NCBI GenBank assembly: GCA_024691065.1
Contig: JAILOA010000128.1
Location: forward strand, 1 to 11,513
From: Lachnospiraceae bacterium
GTDB taxonomy: Bacteria > Bacillota > Clostridia > Lachnospirales > Lachnospiraceae
Reading direction: 5' to 3'
Length of the DNA: 11,513 nt
Position 1 is the first letter of the stretch, and each line of letters begins with the position of its first letter. The notes under the pieces were generated by a model. The model was not told the DNA's origin. It saw nothing but the letters and a program-made list of their open reading frames with translations, and made no database searches. A program made the position numbers and the translations under genes. Below, one piece after another: positions 1-6,416 of the stretch.

Positions 1-1
1 A

Positions 2-2074
2 CGTGGTTATAGGATTCCCGAGGATATAGCCGTGGCAGGATATGACTCCACCGAGGAAGGTCAAAACGGTCCGATGTCCATTACTTCAGCGCTTGCGCCG
101 GCAAGAGAATGCGGTATATATTCATTTAATTATCTTATGAAATCTCCGGAAGAAAGGAGAGAGTTTGAATTTACCGCAAAACCTTCCCTTTTGACAGGAC
201 AAACCTGTGGTTGTATAAAATGTACCATGCCGGAGCCGAGCGGAAGAAGAACAGAATGGGGAACTGTTATTTCACAGGAAGCTTATGATTCCATTTACAA
301 TGTTATGAGGGATGAGTTCTCTCAAAGTCTTGCTTTACAGGATTTTGTGGATACGGTTTATTCTCATGCATATCAAATAAAAGATGCCAAGACTTTTTCA
401 CTTATTCTATGTGAGGCATGGGGTAAGATTGAAGAGGATTATGACATAAGAGTTTTAAATGATAAATATCCCGATAGGATGATTTATGCTGTAAAATATA
501 ATGATGATAATAAGAATGGTATATCCGGGACGAGCGTTAAATTTGACACATCCGAATTACTTCCTGAAATTGTGAATTTTCATAACAAGGCGAGAGGGTA
601 TTTTATAACACCTGTGTTTTCCGATAATCAATGTTTCGGATATGCTGTAGTAAGCTACGAAAAGCCTAGATGTTACGATAATACTTACAGGCTTTGGATT
701 GAAGATGTAGCGGCCGGTTTCGAGTCTCTTCGAAAGAATAATTTTATTATAAATATTCAGAAGAAGCTTGATTCCATTATAAATAATAAGTTTTCATTAA
801 TGGATGCACAATATGAGATGCTTAACCGTGAAGATAAGGAAGAGTATGAATTGGTAGATAAGATTTTAAATGAAAATCTTCTAACATACCATTTTCAGCC
901 GATTGTGCTTACTTCCAACGGTGAGATTTATTCTTATGAAGCACTTATGCGTTCAAATACCGACATAGTTATATCACCTCTTAAGATAATTAAATATGCC
1001 GGTATGCAAGGCAGGCTTTCCGATGTGGAATACAATACATTTATAAATGTATTGAAACTGGTGGAAGGTTATCCGAATGTATTTAATAAGGCTAAGGTAT
1101 TTGTGAACAGTATACCGGGCATAAAGGTTTCCGAGGCTCAGTTTAAGGAAATAGAAGAGAAGATGAGGAAGCTTTCAAAATCAATAGTTGTCGAGCTTAC
1201 GGAAGAATCGGAGCTTGATGATGAGAATCTTATGAAACTAAAGGATTATTTCATGAGTATTGGTGTTGAGATAGCTCTGGATGACTATGGTACCGGGTAT
1301 TCCAATGTAGGTAATCTGTTACGATATATGCCTAATTATGTTAAAATCGACCGTTCGCTTCTTAGCGGTATCCAGAATGCTCCGCAGAAGCAACATTTTG
1401 TAAAGGAAATAATTACATATTGTCATGATAATAAGATTATGGCGCTTGCCGAGGGCGTGGAAACTTCAGAAGAGCTTAGGATGGTTATTCATCTGGGAGC
1501 GGATTTGATTCAGGGTTATTATACTGCGAAGCCTACTTCAGGGATTATTTCGCAAATTAATCCGGATGTCAGAAAGGAAATCGTTAATTATTATAATGAG
1601 AAGCTTCAGGGTGCATTATCTAAGGTTTACATAACAGGAAAGACCAATATGATTTCGCTTCGTTCTCTTGTAAATGAAAACTATACCGAGATTCTGGTAG
1701 GAGATAAAAATGTAGTCTACAAGGATATAGTTATCTCCGGTGCTCCTAACCTTCAAACTAATATTCATATGAAATGCTTACAGGGATATTCGGGTCGTAT
1801 TACTCTGGAGAATGTTACATTTTCCAATATACTCCAGAGGCCTTGTATAGAACTTGATGAAAAGTGCGATGTAACACTGGTTCTTAAGGGTGAAAATGTA
1901 CTTAACAATACCGGAATTATCGTTCCTGTTTCTTCCAGGCTTACGCTTGAAGGTGAGGGAGACATGATTATAAATCTTGAAAATGAGAATTTATATAGTA
2001 TTGGTAACAAGAACGGGCAGAGGAGCGGAGAGATAATTTATTACCAAAAAGGCAGGGTTTCCGTTAATAAATAA
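2..2074 (+). CDS. Partial LacI-like sensor / EAL-domain c-di-GMP phosphodiesterase with beta-helix-like C-terminus
   Basis: The reading frame is open from the first bases, so the 5' end lies outside the window; the GTG at 32 is an internal valine codon. The first residues (GYRIPEDIAVAGYDS) match the last part of LacI/PBP1-type ligand-binding domains, followed by a CGCIKC cysteine cluster near nt 210-227. A mixed alpha/beta, GAF-like stretch follows (about nt 290-740), then a helical linker. An EAL domain spans about nt 880-1600 and keeps the residues expected of active c-di-GMP phosphodiesterases: EAL at 938-946, Asn at 1106, Glu at 1193, the Asp-Asp of LDDYGTGYS at 1280-1285, Lys at 1343, Glu at 1451 and 1460, and Gln at 1511. 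No GGDEF motif is visible in this part. The last ~150 residues resemble repeating beta-helix or carbohydrate-binding folds. Likely role: cytoplasmic hydrolysis of c-di-GMP to pGpG under control of a sensed ligand. The ligand cannot be read from the sequence. Confidence 0.88.
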   Translation, partial: RGYRIPEDIAVAGYDSTEEGQNGPMSITSALAPARECGIYSFNYLMKSPEERREFEFTAKPSLLTGQTCGCIKCTMPEPSGRRTEWGTVISQEAYDSIYNVMRDEFSQSLALQDFVDTVYSHAYQIKDAKTFSLILCEAWGKIEEDYDIRVLNDKYPDRMIYAVKYNDDNKNGISGTSVKFDTSELLPEIVNFHNKARGYFITPVFSDNQCFGYAVVSYEKPRCYDNTYRLWIEDVAAGFESLRKNNFIINIQKKLDSIINNKFSLMDAQYEMLNREDKEEYELVDKILNENLLTYHFQPIVLTSNGEIYSYEALMRSNTDIVISPLKIIKYAGMQGRLSDVEYNTFINVLKLVEGYPNVFNKAKVFVNSIPGIKVSEAQFKEIEEKMRKLSKSIVVELTEESELDDENLMKLKDYFMSIGVEIALDDYGTGYSNVGNLLRYMPNYVKIDRSLLSGIQNAPQKQHFVKEIITYCHDNKIMALAEGVETSEELRMVIHLGADLIQGYYTAKPTSGIISQINPDVRKEIVNYYNEKLQGALSKVYITGKTNMISLRSLVNENYTEILVGDKNVVYKDIVISGAPNLQTNIHMKCLQGYSGRITLENVTFSNILQRPCIELDEKCDVTLVLKGENVLNNTGIIVPVSSRLTLEGEGDMIINLENENLYSIGNKNGQRSGEIIYYQKGRVSVNK

Positions 2075-2084
2075 AATGTATATG

Positions 2085-2127
2085 AAAAGCTGTAAGGTTA
2101 TATTTTTTAATCTTACAGTTTTTTTTA
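2085..2127 (+). terminator. Intrinsic terminator after the EAL gene
   Basis: A 10-bp stem, CTGTAAGGTT (2090-2099) with AATCTTACAG (2109-2118) and one G-U pair, encloses a 9-base loop. An A-run precedes it and a run of T follows from 2119. It begins just after the stop codon at 2074 and separates the signalling gene from the heat-shock operon. Confidence 0.88.
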
Positions 2128-2175
2128 TTTTTCTTTATATGTGCATATATTTATTGAAATTAAAAGTTTTTTTTC

Positions 2176-2204
2176 TTGACAGACGGGATATTAAGTGTTA
2201 AATT
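2176..2204 (+). promoter_or_regulatory. Sigma-A promoter of the hrcA operon
   Basis: A perfect -35 box TTGACA (2176-2181) is followed after 17 bases by TAAATT (2199-2204), with an upstream TG at 2196-2197 giving an extended -10. Transcription should start near 2211, so the CIRCE operator at 2218-2244 falls in the first bases of the transcript. This is the usual arrangement for HrcA repression. Confidence 0.85.
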
Positions 2205-2217
2205 ATATTACAGAATG

Positions 2218-2244
2218 TTAGCACTCCAAACGAAAGAGTGCTAA
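2218..2244 (+). promoter_or_regulatory. CIRCE operator (HrcA binding site)
   Basis: A perfect consensus inverted repeat is present: TTAGCACTC, nine bases, GAGTGCTAA. The symmetry extends one more base pair on each side (2217 and 2245). CIRCE is the known binding site of the repressor HrcA, encoded immediately downstream. DNA binding by HrcA is helped by GroEL, so the operon is derepressed when misfolded protein occupies the chaperonin. Only this one perfect copy is seen in the window. Confidence 0.98.
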
Positions 2245-2256
2245 CAAGTAAAAAGC

Positions 2257-2263
2257 AAAGGAG
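2257..2263 (+). promoter_or_regulatory. Ribosome binding site fixing the hrcA start
   Basis: AAAGGAG lies 8 bases before ATG 2272. An in-frame GTG at 2263 overlaps this Shine-Dalgarno sequence and therefore cannot be the start it serves. Confidence 0.85.
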
Positions 2264-2271
2264 TGGTGCAG

Positions 2272-3309
2272 ATGGAGCTTAGTGAAAGAAAACTGAAGAT
2301 TATGCAGGCTATTATTAAGACCTACCTTGAGACGGGCGAGCCGGTTGGTTCCAGGACTATTTCAAAATATTCCGATCTAAGTTTAAGTTCTGCAACCATT
2401 CGTAATGAGATGTCTGATCTGGAAGAGATGGGATACATAGTTCAACCGCATACATCCGCGGGTAGAATTCCCACTGATAAAGGATACAGACTCTATGTAG
2501 ATACCATGATGGAAGGTAAGGAGCAGGAGGTCCTTGATTTAAAGGAGGAACTCAGGGCTAAGGCAGATCGTATGGATACGCTTTTAAAGTCAGTCGCGAA
2601 GCTTTTGGCGAATCAAACGAATTATGCAACCATGGTATCGGGACCTCAGTATAAGTCCAAAAGGGTTAAGTTTATACAGCTTACTGAGGTTGATGAATCG
2701 CATCTCCTGACAATTGTTGTTCTGGATGGAAACGTAGTTAAGAATGAAATGATTAAAATAACCGAATCCGTGGATGTGGAAACGGTTGCCAAGCTTAATT
2801 TCCTTCTGAATACCGCTCTTAACGGGCTGGACGTTTCTGAAATGAATCTTGCCATTATCCAGCAAATAAAGGAACAGGCCGGAGGGTATAACTCCATTAT
2901 AGATGCTGTTCTGAATGTCGTGGGAAATGCACTTACACAAGATGATGACTTTGAAGTCTATACCAGTGGAGCTAAGAACATCCTTAATTATCCGGAGCTT
3001 GCCGATAAGGAAAATATGGTGCAGCTGTTGGATACATTTGAGGAGAAGAAACTTATATCCAAGTGGGATGAGCCTGTAAATGAAACCGGAGATGAGAATC
3101 ATGCCATTCAGGTATATATTGGCAATGAAACTCAGGTGGATTCCATGAAGGATTGCTCTATGGTTACCGCTACCTATAAGATAAACGAAGGTGTTTACGG
3201 TAAGATAGGTATAGTCGGGCCTAAGCGTATGGATTATGATAAAGTTGTTGCTACCCTTGAAAGTCTGATGAAGGAATTGGATGATATTTTCAAGGAGAAG
3301 TCAACATAG
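2272..3309 (+). CDS. hrcA: Heat-inducible transcription repressor HrcA
   Basis: This 345-residue protein is of normal HrcA length. It is the repressor of class I heat-shock genes and binds CIRCE, a perfect copy of which lies 28 bases upstream of its start. The N-terminal ~80 residues form the winged-helix DNA-binding domain, with the family sequences TGEPVGSRTIS, SSATIRNEMSDLEE and HTSAGRIPTDKGYR all recognisable. The rest matches the GAF-like and dimerisation regions, including the GVYGKIGIVGPKRMDY block near the C-terminus, a family hallmark. ATG 2272 is chosen over the in-frame GTG at 2263 because the ribosome binding site occupies 2257-2263. It is the first gene of the operon and so represses its own synthesis. 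grpE begins 26 bases after its stop. Confidence 0.97.
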   Translation: MELSERKLKIMQAIIKTYLETGEPVGSRTISKYSDLSLSSATIRNEMSDLEEMGYIVQPHTSAGRIPTDKGYRLYVDTMMEGKEQEVLDLKEELRAKADRMDTLLKSVAKLLANQTNYATMVSGPQYKSKRVKFIQLTEVDESHLLTIVVLDGNVVKNEMIKITESVDVETVAKLNFLLNTALNGLDVSEMNLAIIQQIKEQAGGYNSIIDAVLNVVGNALTQDDDFEVYTSGAKNILNYPELADKENMVQLLDTFEEKKLISKWDEPVNETGDENHAIQVYIGNETQVDSMKDCSMVTATYKINEGVYGKIGIVGPKRMDYDKVVATLESLMKELDDIFKEKST

Positions 3310-3335
3310 CAAAATAGATAAAGGAAAATGATAAT

Positions 3336-4088
3336 ATGAGTGAAGATTTAAATAATGTTTCTTCTGTTGAAGAAGTAAATGTTGAAGAAAATGCTGACCA
3401 GGCGGTTAATGCAGCTGATTCAGAGGTTGTTACCGATGATGCAGGCGAGTCAGTTGAGGCAGTAAATCCTGAGACTTCCGATGATGTAGAGGTTGTCGAA
3501 GGAGAAGTCGAGGATGCTGATTCCGATGATGAAGAAAAATCTGAAGAAGCAGAAGATACTGATTCTGATGAGACAGAAGCAGAGGAAAATACTGAAGATG
3601 AATCGGGTGACAAGAAATCAATGTTTGGTAAGAAAAAGAATAGGGAAATAACTAAGCTCAAGGAGCAATTAAAGGAGCTTACCGAGCAAAGAGTAAGACA
3701 GCTTGCAGAATTTGAGAATTTCCGTAAGCGTTCCGAAAAGGAAAAGAGCCAAATGTTTGATATGGGTGCAAAGAGCGTTATCGAAAAGATACTTCCTGTT
3801 ATGGATAACTTTGAGAGAGGTCTTGCCAATGTTCCTGAGGATGATGAGAAAAAGGTTGTTTATGAAGGTATGCAGCTGATTTACAAGCAGATGGCTACAG
3901 TACTTGATGAGATAGGCGTTAAGCCGATTGAAGCCGAAGGTGCTGAATTTAATCCTGATCTTCACAATGCTGTTATGATGGTTGAGGATGAAGAGAAGGA
4001 GAGCGGTACAGTTGCCGAGGAACTTCAAAAGGGATATACCTATCATGATACAGTAGTAAGACATTCAATGGTTAAGGTAGTTAATTAG
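3336..4088 (+). CDS. grpE: Nucleotide exchange factor GrpE
   Basis: GrpE releases ADP from DnaK and so resets the Hsp70 folding cycle in the cytoplasm. The protein is 250 residues, longer than the roughly 190-200 typical of many bacteria, because the first ~90 residues are a low-complexity Glu/Asp/Ser/Val stretch. Such acidic, disordered leaders are known in GrpE proteins but this one is long. A Lys-rich patch follows, then the long dimerising helix (about residues 100-150) with the family sequence QLAEFENFRKR and then ILPVMDNFERGL. The C-terminal beta domain (about 190-250) holds FNPDLHNAVM and the closing HSMVKVVN. AAAGGAAA at 3320-3327 provides the ribosome binding site. The gene lies between hrcA and dnaK and is covered by the CIRCE promoter. 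Confidence 0.97.
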   Translation: MSEDLNNVSSVEEVNVEENADQAVNAADSEVVTDDAGESVEAVNPETSDDVEVVEGEVEDADSDDEEKSEEAEDTDSDETEAEENTEDESGDKKSMFGKKKNREITKLKEQLKELTEQRVRQLAEFENFRKRSEKEKSQMFDMGAKSVIEKILPVMDNFERGLANVPEDDEKKVVYEGMQLIYKQMATVLDEIGVKPIEAEGAEFNPDLHNAVMMVEDEEKESGTVAEELQKGYTYHDTVVRHSMVKVVN

Positions 4089-4114
4089 TTTTAAATTTAT
4101 TCAGTTAATTTTTA

Positions 4115-4144
4115 GCACTTACAATACATTTTAATCATAAGTGC
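4115..4144 (+). promoter_or_regulatory. Inverted repeat in the grpE-dnaK gap
   Basis: GCACTTA (4115-4121) and TAAGTGC (4138-4144) are perfect complements around a 16-base loop, in the 82-base gap before dnaK. There is no T-run, so it is not a typical terminator. It could be an mRNA processing or stability hairpin. The left arm, read as TTAGCACTT, matches 8 of 9 bases of a CIRCE half-site, but the half-site spacing is doubled. Confidence 0.5.
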
Positions 4145-4170
4145 GTTTAAAAATAGAAAGGATGGCTATT

Positions 4171-6066
4171 ATGGGTAAGATAATAGGAATTGACTTAGGT
4201 ACTACAAATTCATGTGTTGCTGTTATGGAAGGTGGAAAGCCGGTAGTAGTAACAAATACAGAGGGTGCCAGAACCACACCATCTGTTGTTGCATTTTCAA
4301 AGAGTGGTGAGAGACTTGTCGGTGAGCCTGCTAAGCGTCAGGCAGTTACAAATGCAGATAAGACTATTTCATCCATTAAGAGACATATGGGTTCTGACTA
4401 TCGTGTAAATATTGATGATAAGCGTTTTTCTCCACAGGAGATTTCCGCTATGATTCTTCAGAAGCTTAAGGCTGATGCCGAGGGATACTTAGGAGAGAAG
4501 GTTACAGAGGCAGTTATTACTGTTCCTGCTTACTTTAACGATGCTCAGCGTCAGGCTACTAAGGATGCAGGTAAGATTGCAGGTCTTGATGTTAAGCGTA
4601 TTATAAATGAGCCTACAGCTGCTGCGCTTGCTTATGGTCTTGATAATGAGAGCGAGCAGAAGATTATGGTTTATGACCTTGGTGGTGGTACATTTGATGT
4701 TTCCATCATTGAGATTGGTGACGGAGTTATCGAAGTTCTTGCTACAAACGGAAATAACCGTCTTGGTGGTGATGATTTCGATGATAAGATTACAAAATAT
4801 TTGATTGATGAATTTAATAAGGCTGAGGGAGTTGATCTTTCAAAGGATGTTATGGCTCTTCAGAGAATTAAGGAAGCTGCAGAGAAGGCTAAGAAAGAGC
4901 TTTCAAGTACAACTACAACAAATATCAGTCTTCCTTATATCACAGCTACAGCTGAGGGTCCAAAGCATATTGATACAACACTTTCAAGAGCTAAGTTTGA
5001 TGAACTTACATCCGACCTTGTAGAAGCTACAGCTGAGCCTGTAAGAAAGGCACTTGAAGATGCAGGACTTAGTGCATCTGATTTATCGAAAGTTCTTTTA
5101 GTTGGTGGTTCAACCCGTATTCCTGCAGTTCAGGACAAGGTTAAAGCTCTTACAGGACATGAGCCAAGTAAGTCTCTCAACCCTGATGAATGTGTTGCCC
5201 TCGGTGCTTCTATCCAGGGTGGTAAGCTTGCAGGTGATGCAGGTGCAGGAGACATCCTCTTACTTGATGTAACTCCTTTAACACTTTCAATCGAGACAAT
5301 GGGTGGAATTGCTACACCTCTTATCGAGAGAAATACAACAATCCCTACAAAGAAGAGTCAGGTATTCTCTACTGCTGCTGATAATCAGAGTGCAGTTGAT
5401 ATCAATGTCCTTCAGGGTGAGCGTAAGTTTGCCAAGGATAATAAGAGTTTAGGACAGTTCAGACTTGATGGTATTCCACCGGCACCAAGAGGAATCCCAC
5501 AGATTGAAGTTACATTTGATATTGATGCCAATGGTATCGTAAATGTATCTGCTGTTGATAAAGGAACAAATAAAGAAAGCCATATCACAATCACAGGTGG
5601 TTCAAACCTTTCTGATGATGAAATCGATAAGGCTGTTAAGGAAGCTGCTGAATTTGAAGCTCAGGATAAGAAGAGAAAGGAAGGCGTAGATGCCCGTAAT
5701 GAGGCTGATTCTGCTGTATTCCAGACTCAGAAGGCTTTGGATGAAGTTGGCGATAAGATTAGTGCTGATGAGAAGGCTAAGGTTCAGACAGAAATTGATT
5801 CTTTAAAGGCTACCGTTGAGAAGGTTAATCCTGAAGATATTTCTGATTCCGATATCGATGAACTTAAGTCAGGTACACAGAAGCTTATGGATGCTGCCCA
5901 GGCTGTATTTGCAAAGATGTATGAGCAGATGGGTGGTGCAAACGGTGCTGCAGGCGGCCCTAATATGGGTGGCGCAGGCCCTGACATGAGCGGATTTGCC
6001 GGAAATGCACAGGGAAGCGATGATGTAGATGACGGAGTAGTTGATGGGGATTACCGCGAGGTCTAA
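4171..6066 (+). CDS. dnaK: Molecular chaperone DnaK (Hsp70)
   Basis: DnaK is the ATP-driven chaperone that binds exposed hydrophobic peptides and works with DnaJ and GrpE. The start ATG 4171 is preceded by GAAAGGA (4156-4162) at 8 bases and gives the usual N-terminus MGKIIGIDLGTTNS; in-frame upstream starts at 4141 (GTG) and 4162 (ATG) lack a suitable site. The product is 631 residues. The ATPase domain shows phosphate-1 (IGIDLGTTNS, residues 5-14), phosphate-2 (VYDLGGGTFDVSI, from 167) and the adenosine motif (LVGGSTRIP, from about 310). The interdomain linker DILLLDVTPLTL is at 361-372. The substrate-binding beta domain and helical lid follow, then a Gly/Ala/Met-rich tail ending in DDGVVDGDYREV, the conserved type of DnaK C-terminus. 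The sequence appears intact. The 350 bases after it are an unusual repeat array rather than a short operon spacer. Confidence 0.99.
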   Translation: MGKIIGIDLGTTNSCVAVMEGGKPVVVTNTEGARTTPSVVAFSKSGERLVGEPAKRQAVTNADKTISSIKRHMGSDYRVNIDDKRFSPQEISAMILQKLKADAEGYLGEKVTEAVITVPAYFNDAQRQATKDAGKIAGLDVKRIINEPTAAALAYGLDNESEQKIMVYDLGGGTFDVSIIEIGDGVIEVLATNGNNRLGGDDFDDKITKYLIDEFNKAEGVDLSKDVMALQRIKEAAEKAKKELSSTTTTNISLPYITATAEGPKHIDTTLSRAKFDELTSDLVEATAEPVRKALEDAGLSASDLSKVLLVGGSTRIPAVQDKVKALTGHEPSKSLNPDECVALGASIQGGKLAGDAGAGDILLLDVTPLTLSIETMGGIATPLIERNTTIPTKKSQVFSTAADNQSAVDINVLQGERKFAKDNKSLGQFRLDGIPPAPRGIPQIEVTFDIDANGIVNVSAVDKGTNKESHITITGGSNLSDDEIDKAVKEAAEFEAQDKKRKEGVDARNEADSAVFQTQKALDEVGDKISADEKAKVQTEIDSLKATVEKVNPEDISDSDIDELKSGTQKLMDAAQAVFAKMYEQMGGANGAAGGPNMGGAGPDMSGFAGNAQGSDDVDDGVVDGDYREV

Positions 6067-6167
6067 AACGGACACTGGTACTTTTACGGTTAGTGTAGGT
6101 TACGTGTGCCCTGAAAGATGAACTTGTTCATCTTTTGCAGAATTCTGTCACTATGTTATCGTAAAAT
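6067..6167 (+). repeat. Tandem structured repeat, copy 1 (dnaK-dnaJ gap)
   Basis: This is the first of three diverged tandem copies, starting right at the dnaK stop codon. It has GGACAC (6070-6075) pairing with GTGTGCC (6104-6110, one bulged G), enclosing a 5-bp hairpin GTACT/AGTGT (6078-6082 and 6092-6096) with loop TTTACGGTT. Next comes a 9-bp hairpin AAAGATGAA/TTCATCTTT (6114-6122 and 6127-6135, loop CTTG), then the short palindrome CAGAATTCTG (6138-6147). The conserved 3' block is at 6146-6167 and ends CGTAAAAT. Confidence 0.85.
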
Positions 6168-6290
6168 AGGTGGCAATTGGACTTCTACGTTTAGTCTGGT
6201 TTTACGTGTGTCCTGAAAGATGAACTTGTTCATCTTTTATAGAAAAAATTGTTTACAATTTTTTCTATTGTCACTAACGTTGTCGAGAAA
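6168..6290 (+). repeat. Tandem structured repeat, copy 2 (dnaK-dnaJ gap)
   Basis: This is the longest copy, 123 bases. The 5' stem is reduced to GGCA/TGTC (6172-6175 and 6209-6212). The inner hairpin is GGACT/AGTCT (6179-6183 and 6193-6197) with loop TCTACGTTT. It carries the same 9-bp AAAGATGAA hairpin as copy 1 (6216-6237). It then has its own 13-bp perfect hairpin, ATAGAAAAAATTG/CAATTTTTTCTAT (6239-6251 and 6256-6268, loop TTTA), where copy 1 has a 10-base palindrome. The 3' block at 6269-6290 is the most diverged of the three, ending CGAGAAA instead of CGTAAAAT. Confidence 0.85.
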
Positions 6291-6386
6291 AACGGATACT
6301 TGGACTTCTACGGTTAGTCTGGTTTTACGTGTATCCTTTGGCAGAATTTAGCAGAGCTAAATTCTGTCACCACGTTGTCGTAAAAT
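6291..6386 (+). repeat. Tandem structured repeat, copy 3 (dnaK-dnaJ gap)
   Basis: This is the most regular copy. GGATAC (6294-6299) and GTATCC (6331-6336) are perfect complements. They enclose GGACT/AGTCT (6302-6306 and 6316-6320) with loop TCTACGGTT. The AAAGATGAA hairpin is missing. In the variable position is an 11-bp perfect hairpin, CAGAATTTAGC/GCTAAATTCTG (6342-6352 and 6356-6366, loop AGA), an elongated version of the palindrome in copy 1. TTTTAC (6323-6328) is complementary to GTAAAA (6380-6385). The copy ends 30 bases before the dnaJ start, just upstream of its ribosome binding site. Confidence 0.85.
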
Positions 6387-6416
6387 AAATAATTAAGTTT
6401 TAGAAGGGATTGAGGT

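Noticed and set aside
2590..3102. 170-codon reverse-strand frame inside hrcA
   Set aside because: hrcA is clearly the real gene there, and the reverse product has no recognisable features or start signal.
3290..3829. Serine-rich reverse-strand frame opposite grpE
   Set aside because: It is the complement of the repetitive acidic GrpE leader, with no ribosome binding site or family similarity.
4141..4170. Ten-residue N-terminal extension of DnaK from GTG 4141
   Set aside because: The GTG lies in the inverted-repeat arm with no ribosome binding site. ATG 4171 has GAAAGGA at 8 bases and gives the standard DnaK N-terminus.
6113..6135. Hammerhead or other known self-cleaving ribozyme in the repeat (CTGAAAGATGA near 6112)
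   Set aside because: The string only loosely resembles the hammerhead core CTGATGA, and the remaining conserved core and stem layout are not present. No other known ribozyme core was recognised.
6239..6268. Intrinsic terminator in repeat copy 2
   Set aside because: The T-run is inside the 3' arm of the 13-bp hairpin, not after it, and the following bases (TGTCACTAACG) are not T-rich.
6067..6386. CRISPR array reading of the three repeats
   Set aside because: The units are 96-123 bases and diverged, with no short identical repeats separated by unique spacers, and no cas genes are nearby.
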